NCBI GenBank assembly: GCA_020543525.1
Contig: JAHYIO010000006.1
Coordinates: forward strand, 1,922,001 to 1,986,000
DNA length: 64,000 bases
Source: Coriolopsis trogii
Lineage: Eukaryota > Basidiomycota > Agaricomycetes > Polyporales > Polyporaceae
Reading direction: 5' to 3'
Part shown: piece after piece, positions 1 to 12,621 of the stretch
Layout: the number at the start of each line of letters is the position of its first letter
Numbering within the stretch: position 1 is the stretch's first letter
Program-made: the position numbers and the translations under genes
Notes under the pieces: generated by a model
Seen by the model: only the letters and a program-made list of their open reading frames with translations
Told to the model about the DNA's origin: nothing
The model's database searches: none

Positions 1-3000
1 GACCAGTTCTTGCAGCTGAAGTTCCCCAACTTGAAGCGCTATGGACTCGAAGGAGGGGAATCGATGTTGCCGGCACTTGACTCCCTGTTTTCGTCTTCGG
101 CTCAGGGTTAGTGCGTACACACCTGTCTTCCTATTCTCTATGCTGACTTGGGCACGTAGCTGGAGTCGAACATCTAATCATTGGAATGCCACATCGCGGT
201 CGTCTGAACTTCCTCACCGGATTGCTGGACTTCGCACCAGCCGCATTGTTCCACAAGATCAAGGGTGGGTCCGAACTACCAGAAGAGTACGGCGCCGCCG
301 GCGACGTGATCAGTCACTTGAGTGAGCATATAACCACTCACAATCGATTCGTCACTCACTGTGTTCCAGCCGCCTCTCCGAGCTTACAGTATCCAGGCGC
401 TCCCAAGCCATTGCACGTGTCTCTGCTCCCGAATCCCTCGCACCTCGAAGCGATCAACCCCGTAGCATTGGGCAAGACGCGTGCGAAGCAGTTCGCCCTT
501 TTGAAAGCGCTCCAGCGCGCTGGCGAGACGGAATGCAAACCGGGCGATCGTGTCATGTGTGTGCAGCTCCACGGTGACGCGAGCTTCACTGGGCAAGGGG
601 TTGTCATGGAGGGTCTTGGCCTGAGTATGTCCGCAATCGTACTCAGTATATCATCCCACTAAAAGGAGACAGGCAATCTCCCGCACTACACCGTTGGCGG
701 AAGTGTACATCTGGTGGTCAAGTAGGTGCCCTTGTCTTCCCTGCTGCGAAGGATGGTCATTGATATTGTCTTGCAGTAACAGGTATGCTACCTAGCATAT
801 AGTGCTCACCAAAGGCTGAGGGACAACCCTAGTATCGGGTACACGACGCCTGCGTCGAGTGCGCGGTCGTCACTGTACTGCTCGGATGTGGCGAAGATGA
901 TAAATGCCCCCGTTCTGCACGTCAACGGAGATTATCCTGAGGGTCAGCATACGTGGTCTCTTGCCCTCCAGGAACCTGACGTAGTCCGTTCCCAGACGTG
1001 CAACGCGCCATGGAAATCGCATTCAAGTATCGCAACTATTTCCGCAAGGATATTATCGTGGACTTGATTGTCTACCGCCGCTGGTGAGCCGAGGTGTTTT
1101 CCAGGAATGTCGCACCTGTCGCCCCTGACGCCGTAACTTGTGAACAGGGGGCACAATGAACTTGACGAACCGGCGTTTACGCAACCGCTCATGTACGAGA
1201 AGATTCGGTCGCGCCGCTCTGTGCCCGCACTATATGAGGAGCGCCTGATAGTATGTTCTCTTTCCTCTTTACTACCACCTGCCCCTCGAGATGAACGATC
1301 GTACTGTGGTAGGATGAGAACGTCCTGACCAAGGAAGAAGCGGACGGCGTCCGTACGAGATACAAGGAGTTCCTGGCTGCCGAGCTCGCCGCTGCACCTT
1401 CCCACAAGCCAGGCAGTCACCTATCGGTGCTAGAAGGGCAATGGAAGGGGCTCGTGTGGCCAGGCAGCACAGCGGCAGTGCACGATCCCGAGACTGGTGT
1501 GGCGAAGGAGACTCTGCAGGAGATCGGAAAGGCGAGCGTATCCGTCCCGGATGGCTTTGAGATCCATCCTCGTCTTCAACGACACGTCAAGCACCGTCTG
1601 CAAGTTATGGAAGGCGGGCAAGGCTTGGACTGGGCCACGGCGGAGGTGTGCGGTCTGACGTTCGTGTGCACTCGACGTGCCTGACTGACGTATGTACGTG
1701 AAGGCTCTCGCATTCGGTTCGCTCATGCTCGAGGGCTATGACGTCCGGATCTCTGGACAAGATGTCGGGCGCGGAACATTCAGCCAGAGGTAAGTTTAGA
1801 AGTTCCGAGTCATATTTGCGTCCACTCGTCCATGTGCACGGCTGCTGAGTGTCTGATAGGCATGCGATGCTCGTGGACCAGCGGACCGAGGGTGTCGTCG
1901 TCCCGCTCAATCTCTCATTGGACTCGGTGGGTCGGCTCGAGCTTGCCAACAGCTCGTTGAGCGAGATGGCCGTTCTCGGGGTATGTCATTTGTCAAAAAG
2001 GCATCCGCGTTACGAGACTGGGAACTGACCATGACGCAAGTTTGAATACGGCATTAGCTGGGAGAAGCCAGATATGTTGCCCATATGGGAGGCGCAGGTC
2101 GGTACCTTGCAATCGGTGTTGTTAGTTTGATGTGCGACTGACAGTATTGGATGGGCGCCTGCGCAGTTTGGCGATTTCTTCAACGGCGCACAGGTATGTG
2201 TCATGCTACTCCATGCGCTTTCATTACAAGGTTCAAGTTCAACGACAGGTTATTATCGACACGTTCATTTCATCGGCAGAGAGTGAGAAATCAACCTACG
2301 CATTTTTCGAGTTAACATTGACGCTCCGCTACAGCGAAGTGGCTGAAGCAGAGTGGTTTGGTGCTTCTTTTGCCCCATGGGTACGTAACCCATTATGCTT
2401 GTTCTCGGAAGGTGTGCCGAGATCATTCTACTTCAGGCTGGACGGCGCCGGTCCCGAACATTCATCGTCTCGGATTGAGCGCATGTTGCAGGTACGCAAA
2501 CTTTACTGTACACATGTCGCAGGCTGAATATGTTCTCACAGCTTACGAATGACGCATTCGAATTCCGCGATGAGTCCGACAACGTGAATGTGAACATGCA
2601 CGTCGTGTTCCCAACCACGCCCGCGCAATACTTCCATCTCCTAAGAAGGCAAATGAAGCGCAATTTCCGCAAACCACTGATTGTCGCCGGACCAAAAGGG
2701 CTCCTTCGTCTACCAGTGAGTGCCCACGTCACTTAAGCCACGAAATAGCTCATCACAACTCTGTTCAAAGGCTGCTGCTTCTAGCCTGGACGAACTTAAC
2801 ATTGGCTCCAAATTCCAGCCAGTACTCGACGATCCGGCTATTCCGAACCACGCTGGCGTCACCCGCGTAGTTCTTCTGTCAGGCAAGCTCTACTACGACC
2901 TCGTCAAAGAACGACAGAAACGTCAGCTGGACGGCAAGGTCGCATTCGTCCGTGTGGAAGAGCTCAGCCCTTTCCCATTTGCCTCCGTCCTCGACGTCAT

Positions 3001-3229
3001 GTCTCGATACTCGAACGCGGGTGACGTTGTCTGGCTGCAAGAAGAGCCCCGGAACCAAGGCGCATGGATGCACGTCGAGCCCCGACTGAATGCGGTGATG
3101 GACCGCCTCGGGAGACGGAGAGTGGGCTATAGGGGAAGGAAGGAGGACGCGGTGCCTGCTCCTGGAATTGCGTCACTGTATGCCGCCCAGCAGAAGGCTG
3201 TCATCAATGCGGCGTTCGAGGGTCTGTGA
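1..3229 (+). CDS. DHTKD1: 2-oxoadipate dehydrogenase E1 component-like protein (DHTKD1 family), 5' end missing
   Basis: This is a thiamine-diphosphate-dependent 2-oxoacid dehydrogenase E1, a mitochondrial enzyme. The family decarboxylates 2-oxoadipate (lysine/tryptophan breakdown). Diagnostic stretches in order are GMPHRGRLN (about 183), [75 protein letters not shown] and a C-terminal EEPRNQGAW. Wording around GLLDF and the short C-terminus fit DHTKD1 better than the Krebs-cycle OGDH. Exons I read: 1-106, 160-321, 370-624, 673-721, 777-782, 833-942, 996-1083, 1148-1250, 1313-1645, 1704-1789, 1860-1980, 2041-2097, 2167-2193, 2249-2282, 2335-2380, 2437-2491, 2542-2715, 2771-3229, all in phase. 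The N-terminus lies before the window. Exon 777-782 is only 6 nt (see findings). An OGDH paralogue remains a weaker alternative. Confidence 0.9.
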
Positions 3230-4108
3230 ATTCTTGGGCAGGTCGCCGCCGGGATCCTGATAGCGTCGGGCCAATGGGCTACGGACGCGTTCGCTGTACC
3301 AGTACGTCATCTCGAAAACTTTTCTACCTACCGAAGGGCTTGATGTCAGGCGTGGACATGAACTATTGTGGTATGTCGGTTTGCTCTCTCAGCGGCTAAC
3401 TATTTCTTTGCGCGAAACGTTCAGCTCCGTGGCTTCCAGCGCTTGGGATATCCGCGATGCGCGCTCAGGATCCCGCTTGCAAGTTTTGTGACTCTGTGAG
3501 GCACCTCCATACCAGGTCTCTGTTTCCTTGCCTTCCCTTGTAGATGGTTATCCCCTCGCCCGTTGACGCATACAAAATCTGGTGCGGGCTTTTCTCTACA
3601 GCCCAATCGCGCTCGCCGCATAAGACCCATTTTCCAGGTACGCCTTTCGTAAAGCAACAGCACGTCGCTGATGACGAGTGTGACTCGTCGCACTCTGGTC
3701 GAGTGAACATATGTAGCATGTTCGTGATAGGTACCTCGCCTCAGTCCATTCTGTATCGGCGGCGTATCGGCACATCGGCGAACTTCCAGTGGGCAATCTT
3801 GTGCATGGTTGTGCTTACTACATGCTGACAAGTCGCCTTCCATCTTCATAGATCTCAACGTCCCCCTTTTCTTCCCGAACTGTTCTTGAGGGCATAGAGC
3901 CTCGTGGACACCTCTGACGGAATGCATTCCCAATGTCGGCATATTCACAAGAGCAGCACCTGACGCTGTCAAAGACCCTCAATCTACTTCCGCCGAGAAC
4001 AACATAAGCTACCTCGGGGTTTACCATTGCAGAAACTCAAGGTGCAGAATGAGGCATATGTGCGTCATCGTGCTCACTTTGCATCGGCTGCTCGCCAGGT
4101 TTCTCGAT
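3230..4108. other. Intergenic, no supported gene
   Basis: Open frames here are short and broken by stops. Splice-like motifs occur (for example around 3350 and 3640) but no chain of exons gives a recognisable protein. It could hold a decayed gene, the 3' UTR of the dehydrogenase gene and the promoter of the next one. Confidence 0.5.
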
Positions 4109-4117
4109 GTATATAAG
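4109..4117 (+). promoter_or_regulatory. TATA box of the first DUF1996-WSC gene
   Basis: The run gtatataag lies about 65 bp upstream of the ATG at 4178 and has no other gene to serve. Confidence 0.6.
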
Positions 4118-4177
4118 CTGCATGCGACACCGCACACTTTCCTCAGCTCAGTCGACTCACCTGCAGCTTCAGTGACC

Positions 4178-6308
4178 ATGGCCTTCCCCTCTTACTCCAA
4201 GCTCTTGTCTTTCGCTCTGCTCGCTACGACCGTCAATGCCCAGTACTGGATTTTCGGTGGCAGCAGGCCTCTCGTGACCACCCGCCTCGACCCCGTCATC
4301 TTCCCCGACCAGGCAAGTACTACTGTTAAATGTATTAGTACTATGGTGTATTGATAGGGCATTGAGCAGATCGGCTCCCACGTCCATTCAGTCGTGGGCG
4401 CGTCCCGGTTCAAGGACGTCTACGACCCCGACGACCTCATGCAAAGCAACTGCACGACGATTCCTGTCCAACCTGACAAGAGCAACTACTGGGCTGTGTG
4501 TCCTGGTTTTGCAGATACATTTGAACGCATTCGCTGACTGTTCTTCAGCCTCAACTGTACCATCAGGATCAGCATACCGGTCAACTCACCCCTATTCGTG
4601 AGTAATCCCAACTCTCTATCTTTGCGCCTGTTTTTGTCGGCCCCTACGGATTGCACCCGTGGGCGCACCACCAACCTTACTTCTTGCCATGATTGGGAGG
4701 CGGCCGGTCGAACCCGACGCCACTCTGATGGTCGTCTAATTGACATGTCTATTTTCTTCGCGGAACCGGGCGAGTCGTGAGATACCGGACAAGCGTCGGG
4801 GCATGGACGCGTTTGGTCTTCGTTGGAATATCAATCGAGTCTTCAGTCATACGGAGATACCTGACTGCCCGCTTCGGTATGCTTCGCAAGGAAGTGACGT
4901 CGGGGGTTCGTCTTGTCAGAGACCGAGCCAATCAAGCTCTCCTCGTTTCTGGTTCCCGAATGCTCTGCGGGATGCACTGTTTTGGGACATTTGTGCTCCT
5001 CGAGTGCTGATGATCTCGCCATCATTGTTTTGTGCTTCCTATGACGCGCGTAATTGACATGCTCTCTACACAGCTACCAGCTTCAACATCTACTACCTGA
5101 TGCGTAACGGTCCCAAAGGCGCGCCCATTAAGGCCTTCCCGCGTGGATTCCGCGTACGTCTTACAGTCCTCCCGGTGTGTTGTTGATTAACACGGCGTAC
5201 CGTCGTAGATGATCGCTGGTGATACCAACAGAAAGACCTTCAACGCTTCCAGTCACGCTGACCAAGCTATCACGTTCGTGTGCCAGGGTGAGTTTGGCTG
5301 CGGCCACACCACATTGTTCTCAGCTGAGTCTGTCTCTCTTATAGACTTCAGCGGAGGCCATAACGGGGACCCCGACTGGGACGAGCGCCCCAACTTCTTC
5401 GACCATAACTGCCCGGACGGCATGCGAGCTCAAGTCTTCTTCCCTTCGTGCTGGGACGGGGTGAACCTTGACTCACCTGACCACAAGTCCCACGTCGCTT
5501 ATCCCATTCAAAACTTCAACGGCGGCGACTGTCCCGACTCTCACCCCGTTCAGCTCGTGTCTCTCTTCTACGAGATGATTGTCACCATCGACAGGTTCAA
5601 CTTCTGGGGAGCGGGGACGTGGGTCCTCGCCAACGGAGACACCACTGGCTACGGCCATCACGGCGACTTCCAGAACGGCTGGGACATAGATCTTCTTCAG
5701 GACGCGATCGACAACTGCCCCAACATGAACGGCAATCTCATGGACTGCCCCGCCCTCGCCGCCGCCTTCGACCAGGACTCCGCCGACGCGTGCGTCATCG
5801 AGACCACCATTGTGGACGAGCCTACTGGCTTCAATGCTCCTATCACCACTCTCCCGGGTTGCAACCCCCTGTGGGATGGCACGGGCGAGAAGCCCGCATG
5901 TCCTAACCCGAACGCCCCGACCCCCGCTCTCGTGCCCGCCCAGACACCCCTTCCTGCTGGATGGAGCGAGGTCGGCTGCATCGCCGAGGGTACGAACGGG
6001 CGCGCACTCACCGGAGCGTCGACGACGGCCGCGAACATGACCCGGGCCGTGTGCGCCGGTTTCTGCGCCTCCAAGGGCTTCCGCCTCGCGGGCGTCGAGT
6101 TCTCCGACGAATGCTACTGTGACAACCAGATGCGCAACGGCGCTCGGGCTGCCACCGTGACGTGGAGCGAATGCACCAACCGTTGCGCCGGAAACAGTAC
6201 GTTGTCCTGAACTGTGTACAGGCATGACACCATACTCACCGACTTCATAACGCAGGCAACGAGATTTGTGGAGGACCTATGAGGCTTACTTTGCTTACGA
6301 CTAACTAA
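4178..6308 (+). CDS. Secreted DUF1996 plus WSC domain protein, copy 1
   Basis: A predicted 457-residue secreted protein. It starts with a signal peptide ending near residue 21 (TTVNA, then QYWIFGG), followed by DUF1996 (about 35-320; SHVH, FPSCWDGVNLDSPDHKSH and GHHGDF are visible) and a C-terminal WSC domain (about 365-445; GWSEVGC, FCASKGF, CYCDNQ, CAGN). WSC domains are cysteine-rich carbohydrate-binding modules; the activity of DUF1996 is not established. Exons: 4178-4312, 4370-4495, 4549-4597, 5074-5153, 5209-5287, 5345-6196, 6256-6308. The total is an exact multiple of three and ends in TAA. The first intron appears to use a GC donor (gcaagt). The third is unusually long (476 nt). A close paralogue with the same exon lengths follows at 8373, so this is a tandem duplication. 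Confidence 0.92.
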
Positions 6309-8280
6309 CGGCTGAACAAGCCTGGGTTTCAAGAATCTTTTGGAAGCGAACAACGTCGATAGGTTCGAAGAATCGGATGATGATCCACCAGCAGTCGCAA
6401 TGCCAGTCATTGCCGCTTTCAGTGGAGATTGTACTTAAATTTACGACGTTGTGACGAAAGAACATCTGTATTATCAGCTATATGTCCCAATTCCTCTCGT
6501 ATCTGGCCCTCCTTACAAGCGCATACCACTACCCCTACGAAGCTTGAAGCGTCGGACGCGTAGCTAGATATCACGTGATGAGAATAGAGAGCCCGAGTCG
6601 TTCCGCGGAACCATTCAATTTTGTGCCACCAACGACGTTCACGGTACGGTGTCATCACTACATGACGAACGAACCCGTACTGATATCTTCATACTTTGAT
6701 CCAGATCCCGACACTTCCTTGTTCTTGATGCGGCCTGTGAGGACGCCCCGCAGTGCCACGTACAGTCGTCCGCGAAGTACGCAAGGACGCTACGAGGCTT
6801 GCGTCTTACGACCACGCGCACTGATCACTCACAGTAAGTATTTCCATGACCACTGTTGCTGGGTGCCAGTGGGATGCGTCTCTCAGATGGTCCGAGGGCA
6901 ACAAAAGCATGCTGCTACTGGTTAATGGGCCCTAGGTACCTTGCTCTAGGCCACATACCTTCACCACTTCGGGTGGGCTTGGAGGGATCACGGCCCATCA
7001 TGATGATCAACGTACCGGTTGAGACCTTCAGCATGGATGCCATCGAATGGCCAGCTGAGCAAGGAAACGCAGAGGTCCGTGTTCCTGTCCATTCTGATAC
7101 TACGTCGCTTATATTGGATCGCGGAGTTCAGTCTTCCTTCTTGCCATGTCACATGCTAGCGCACGGGGGCTCGCATACATGTGCATAATACACCATGGCG
7201 ATCGCTAGTAGTTATCCCGTCCTCGGGGTCACGACTCTGAAAGGGCGGAGTTCCCGGTTTAGCGCTGGATTCTAACTTCATGCCGACACGCTCTAGTCAA
7301 TGGGCCTGTTGTAAAGGTCAGGTGTATGCTCCGCAAAAGGGTATGAGGTATAACAGGCATGACTACTCCACTGGGATACGATCAGCCGACTAAGAGCTCT
7401 GGGTTGCGAAGTCACTGTATCTCTAGAATGGGAAGAACTCACAATCACGAAGGTACGTGCTCATCTTCACGTGTTTCGGGAGAATGCCATGTGCTCATCA
7501 AGTCCGTGCGCAACCACAGGACTTCACGCGTGGCTATTCGCAGTGAGCGAGATCGTTCCTAACGGGGGTGCCTACCACCTGCAGCACTGTACGTCTGCAG
7601 TTACGTTTGGTCCACGGCGCTGTCAGCAGGTCATTGGCCAAGATGACTCGGCTGAGCAAGGCATTGTCGACGTCCACTCCTACCCTGAGGAAGCCATTCT
7701 TGGTCCGTTGAGTGATTGGCTAGAAGTCTTCAGAGTTGGTAGGTCGCGGTAGCTCTCGCCACGATGCCCGAACGATCATTGGCTGAAGCTATACCATTCC
7801 CGTTGTCCCTGGAGCTGCCGACGTGGTCTCGCGATCTTCAGGGCGTGATGCTATGTCTTACGGTTCGGAAGGTATAGTAGGCTCAGTCAATTTTTTGCTG
7901 TCTGGATGAACGCTGAGTGTTCACATTGGCAGACTCATGGAGGTACCTTATTCCGTGCCGTTCGTGTGATTGAACATATTCCAGTGTTTCAACCAGCTGT
8001 CCAGTTACCATATGGTGCTGAACTCCGACATACTATTTTCGCCAGTGGTCTGCCCTGGCACTCTGGCCCCCTAGCAAGCTTCTTGCCGGACATTTTCGCA
8101 CAAGAAGCATCATCGTTTGTCAGACATGCTACTTCCATAGTGTCCGGGAGCCTACAGGATCTTCCACAGCATGCTCACTGTAGGCAGGCAACATGGGCGC
8201 ACTTCAAGATCCATTCACACAGAGGTCTGCATCCGGAATTGCTAGCACTTGAAGCGCAACAAGTGAGAGTCGCGGCACAT
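6309..8280. other. Long spacer between the two DUF1996-WSC genes
   Basis: About 2 kb with no convincing coding exons. Several splice-like signals and short open frames exist (for example 6856-7188 and 7471-7752), but none resembles a family I know. The words GAGACCTTCAGCAT (7020-7034) recur almost unchanged downstream of copy 2 near 10882, which may mean the duplicated unit included flanking DNA. Confidence 0.5.
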
Positions 8281-8288
8281 GTATAAAG
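8281..8288 (+). promoter_or_regulatory. TATA box of the second DUF1996-WSC gene
   Basis: The sequence gtataaag lies about 90 bp upstream of the ATG at 8373. Confidence 0.6.
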
Positions 8289-8372
8289 CCCCAGTCGCCA
8301 GAATCCCCCTTGTCGTTGGACTATCCCTCGCTGTCGACGCTTTCTCTACCCCCGAGCTCCTCGCTCTTTACC

Positions 8373-10487
8373 ATGCGCTCTGCACTTATATCGCTCTGTA
8401 CTCTCGCCGTCGCCGTTCAGGCCGATCGGTTCTTCAGCCTCGGTGGTGTGCAACCCATCGTCACTACCCGCCTCGACCCGGTAGTAAGCCCTAATATGGT
8501 AATCAGTCCCTCCTGTATTATATCTTGGCAGTAGGTTGATACACACGTGTCCAGGTCAGCACGCACGTCCACACGGTCGCGGGCGCGAGCCGCTTCAAAG
8601 ACGTGTACGACCAAGATGATCTGATGCGGAGCAACTGCACATCCGTCCCAGTCCAGCCTGACAAAAGCGCTTACTGGATGGTGAGTGTCGGCCCTCGGGT
8701 GTCCACATGGGTCCACCGTCCATTCCGAGAAGGGCCCTGATCACTTGTCGTTTAGCCACAACTATACCATCAGGATCATGCGACGGGCGAGTTCACTGCA
8801 GTTCGTGCGTACAATCCCGCTTCTCCTTCCAGTCTGGCTGTCAGCCCCGGTTGCTCTTCGCCTATGCGGCCGGCATATGCATATGCATCTTCGCGGGAAA
8901 GATTGCAGACAACACGCGGGTGCAATCAGTCTAGCTACTATTCACAGTGCCTCAGGACGTTAAGTGATCGTTCAAGCCAGACGCGCTGAGGTCGTCCACA
9001 TATGGGCGAGTCTGAGAAGGTGCTCAGGCTATTCTTCTCTTTGGAGTCGGAGATATTAGCTATACGATTCCCACTGATCCCGCGAAGCACGCATGCTGCA
9101 ACATATGGGAAGGCACCGGGTTTCCTCGACTCCGACTGTCACCCATACCCACGACTTCTTGTTCCCGATGGAGGACCTTCGACATATCAATTCATTCCCT
9201 CGTGGTTGACGTCTGAACACTCGTTGTCAATTACTGACTGTTCTTGCTCCACCCAGCTACTATTTTCAACATCTACTATTTGTTCCGGCCGGGGCCCAAG
9301 AACGCAACCATCACAACATTTCCTCCAGGATTCCGCGTGAGCACACTCGCATTTCTTGTAGCTTGAGTCGGGGAAATTCATCGCCAACGGCAGATGCTGG
9401 CGGGCGACACGAACAGACGTACTGTCAACACGTCCGACTTTACAAACCAAGCTATAACATTTGTCTGTCTGAGTATGTTGCCGGCGATCTACCGTGTCAA
9501 AGATACTTACCTGACTGTTTCGCTGTAGCAACGGACGACAGCCACGACAACGACCCGGACTGGGCCCAGCGCCTCGACTTCTTCGACCACCAATGCCCCG
9601 GCGGGATGCGCGCCCAAGTCTCCTTCCCCTCCTGCTGGGATGGGGTGAACCTCGACTCGCCCGACCACAAGTCGCACGTAGCATACCCGATCCAGAACTT
9701 CGACGACGGCGACTGCCCCGATTCTCACCCCGTCCACCTCATCTCGCTCTTCTACGAGATGGACGTGTCGGTGAACGAGTTCGACTTCTGGGGCCCTGGC
9801 GCATGGGTCCTCGCCAACGGCGACCCGACCGGGCGCGGCCACCACGGCGACTTCATCAACGGCTGGGACGCCGACCTCCTCCAGTCCGTGATCGACGACT
9901 GCCCAGACATGAACGGCAACCTCCTCGACTGCCCTCCGCTCGCCGCCGCGTTCGACCAAACCGTCGCCAACGCGTGCGTGCTCGAGACGGAGATCGTCGA
10001 CGAGGATACTGGGTTCAACGGCCCCATCCCCAAGCTCCCTGGATGCAACCCCGTCTGGGACGGCACCGGACCCCGGCCGACATGCCCCGGACTTCCGACC
10101 CCAGCGCTCGTCCCCGCTCAGTCCCAACTTCCCGCAGGGTGGTCCGAGTTCGGGTGTATCGCGGAGGGCGCGACCGGCCGCGCGCTCACAGGCGCGTCGA
10201 CGACCGCGGCGAACATGACGCGCCAGGTGTGCGCCGGCTTCTGCGCCTCCAAGGGGTTCAGCCTCGCGGGCGTCGAGTTCGCGGACGAGTGCTATTGCGA
10301 CAACCAGCTGCGTAACAATGCGACGATGGATATACGCGTTTGGACAGAGTGTGCTATGCATTGCGCGGGAAACAGTGAGTGCCGTTCGAGTCTTGAATAC
10401 TAAATGTATGGTTCGAATGACCATTGTGGAACAGGCAATGAGCTCTGCGGTGGGCCCAACAGGCTCACCCTCCTCACACATGCATGA
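8373..10487 (+). CDS. Secreted DUF1996 plus WSC domain protein, copy 2
   Basis: A predicted 452-residue paralogue of the gene at 4178, with the same order: signal peptide (cleavage after AVAVQA), DUF1996 (STHVHTVAGAS, FPSCWDGVNLDSPDHKSH, GHHGDF) and WSC domain (GWSEFGC, VCAGFCASKGF, CYCDNQ). Exons: 8373-8498, 8555-8680, 8757-8805, 9257-9336, 9394-9472, 9529-10374, 10435-10487. Exons 2, 3, 4, 5 and 7 have exactly the lengths seen in copy 1, and the long third intron (451 nt) is at the same place. Here the first intron uses a normal GT donor. The protein probably acts at the cell surface or outside the cell. Its biochemical role is unknown. Confidence 0.92.
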
Positions 10488-11270
10488 AAGTGGCAGGATG
10501 GTGGTTTTCATATGCGGGTTTTCCTTGACGCTCCACGATCGTTTCTATCTCCATCCTGGGTTTCGGCATGTCAATGCTCTCATGTTCAATTTTGTTACGG
10601 GTCCTCAAGTAATCACACGGGTTATCTATTACATTCCGACATGAAACTTTCTCGTGCTCGTTTGTGGCTCCATTAGCAGTAACGACCCTGTATGCAATGA
10701 CGGATGAAACAGGTTCCGAAGAATCTATGAAGCATTCGACACGAGTGCCAGGTATTCCTGGACACCTTTGGTTCCAGGTCTGCGGTGGACAAAGGTTAAG
10801 TCCATCTGGTTGCACACAACATATTTTCCAACATGATAGGGTGTCTAGCGCGCCCCTCTGGCTAGGGCCAAGTGAAGACATCGAGACCTTCAGCATTCAG
10901 GGCAGGGTAGGCACACATCGTCTACGTTTCGCTGCTGCAGTGACGCCAGCATATTGGTTTTTTGGAAGCGCAAGCATGACCCATCTCGACCGGAAGGGAT
11001 CAGGATGTCGATAACATCGATTAAATACGTGCAGGCACAAGATCAAGGCTCACCGAACGTCGCCATCTGTGTCCACATTCGCACGCGCTTAGGTGAGCCG
11101 CAATGAGCTGATATACAACATCTGTGTTATCCCGCACGCAGCGTACAGTTCACCATAAGTCGCATGGATGAGATTGCAGGGGAGATGAAGGAGAGCAAAG
11201 GACATGACTATACGTAGAACCATACAACGTGCGACCGCATAGGATAAGTGAGGGGACCCCAACAAGGCTT
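10488..11270. other. Intergenic, no supported gene
   Basis: This holds the 3' flanks of the convergent DUF1996-WSC copy 2 and RPS6 genes. I see no further exon chain. Confidence 0.5.
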
Positions 11271-12226
11271 TTATGCAGTAGCCCTGATTGAGGAGCGATC
11301 CATCAGTACCTCGAGACAAAATACGGAAGATTACGGCGTACTTCTTGTGGGACGCCTTGATGGCTGCCGCCTTCTCCTTCTTCTCGGCGATGCGCTTTGC
11401 GAGGAGCGCGTCGTACTCGGCTTTCTGCTCCTTCTGGTGCTCGATACGACGGCGCTTGAGGGAGCGAAGGTGACGGCGGCGCTGGAGACGGAGAGGAGTG
11501 ACCAGACGCTGGATTTTGGGACTAGAAGAATTCATGACCGACAGCACTATATGCAATTAGGAGGTGACGTACGCCTTGGTGTAAGGCTTCGCGTTCTCCT
11601 TCTTTGCGCTCTTCACTTCTCGCCGTACGACGTACTTGCGAACGTCATCTTCCTTGGAGAGGTTGAAGAACTTGCGGATCTTGGTAGCACGCTTGGGACC
11701 AAGACGCTTGGGCAGGATGTTGTCGGTGAGACCGGGGATCTCGTTCTCGCCCTGCTTGACGATGACGAGGGAAAGGACAGCGATATCGGGGCCAACGATG
11801 CAGCCACGAACGGACTTGCGCCTGCGCTCACCCGTACGACGGATACGGTAGCAAGAGTCACCATCCGAGAGAAGGAGGCGGACACGGTAGGGGAGGAGGA
11901 CACCCTGCTTCATGGGGAAACCCTGCTTGTCATTGCCACCAGTGATACGGAAGATGTAGCCCTTCCACTCGTCGCCGAGAGAGTCGGCCGGGACCTCCTG
12001 CGAGATGCGCTTGTCGTAGAAGATACGGCTAAGTAAACGCAGGTTGGAATGTGAGATGGCATATACACGGATAGAAGAAAGGTGTGCGCACTATTTCTTC
12101 TCATCATCGTAGTCGATGGTCTTTTGTGCCCCAGTTGCGGGGTCTAACACAGTCACCCTGGTCAGAACACAGATCCTCCGACTTCCTCCTCACAAGCGCG
12201 AACTCACTGGCGATGTTGAGCTTCAT
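11271..12226 (-). CDS. RPS6: 40S ribosomal protein S6 (eS6)
   Basis: A structural protein of the small ribosomal subunit. Reading the minus strand, the protein starts MKLNIANPATGAQK, then [65 protein letters not shown] and a basic helical tail rich in [10 protein letters not shown]. Exons, high to low: 12226-12208, 12143-12092, 12028-11573, 11521-11342, 11283-11271. They sum to 720 nt, 239 residues, the normal size for eS6. The first exon is 19 nt and the last only 13 nt; the final stop is TAA. The C-terminal serine cluster known as the S6 kinase target in animals is not evident. RPS13 is transcribed divergently 395 bp away. Confidence 0.95.
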
Positions 12227-12621
12227 CCTGTGAACACGAGAATACAATGAATCCCAGCAGAAACAAAAATACAGGTGGGCACGGACCTTCAGTCGTTGAT
12301 GGGCGTATCTCGGCGACGGCGGCGGCGACGACGAGATAGTCTTGAGCTCGGGAGTCGGATGGCTTGAGGCGTGTACAAACACGGACAACGCCCAACGCAT
12401 GTGGCGGAACAAGGTTTGCAACTGTATAGTCCCATCAGCCACCACGCTCGGAGCACGTGGTCGCTCGTGCCCTCCGCAAATTCGAGTACACCGCTGAGCC
12501 CAACGGCACGCACGACGCCCTCAAGACCTCAAGACCGTCCTTTCCATTAAAACTTGTCAGTTCTCGCCGCTGCTGTATTGTGTTTTGCGAGTGTGCTGAG
12601 CGTTTGGAGAGCAGAGTCACC
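12227..12621. promoter_or_regulatory. Shared divergent promoter of RPS6 and RPS13
   Basis: The 395 bp between the two start codons must hold both promoters and 5' UTRs. It contains pyrimidine-rich stretches and a GC-rich core around 12300-12370. A 5' UTR intron in RPS13 is possible but I cannot place it. Confidence 0.6.

Noticed and set aside
5473..6225. Minus-strand open frame of 250 codons
   Set aside because: Exact antisense of the large DUF1996-WSC exon; the composition (Val/Arg/Gly-rich) is that of a shadow frame.
9507..10511. Minus-strand open frame of 334 codons
   Set aside because: Antisense of DUF1996-WSC copy 2, with the same shadow composition as in copy 1.
11248..12036. Plus-strand open frame of 262 codons
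   Set aside because: Antisense of RPS6.
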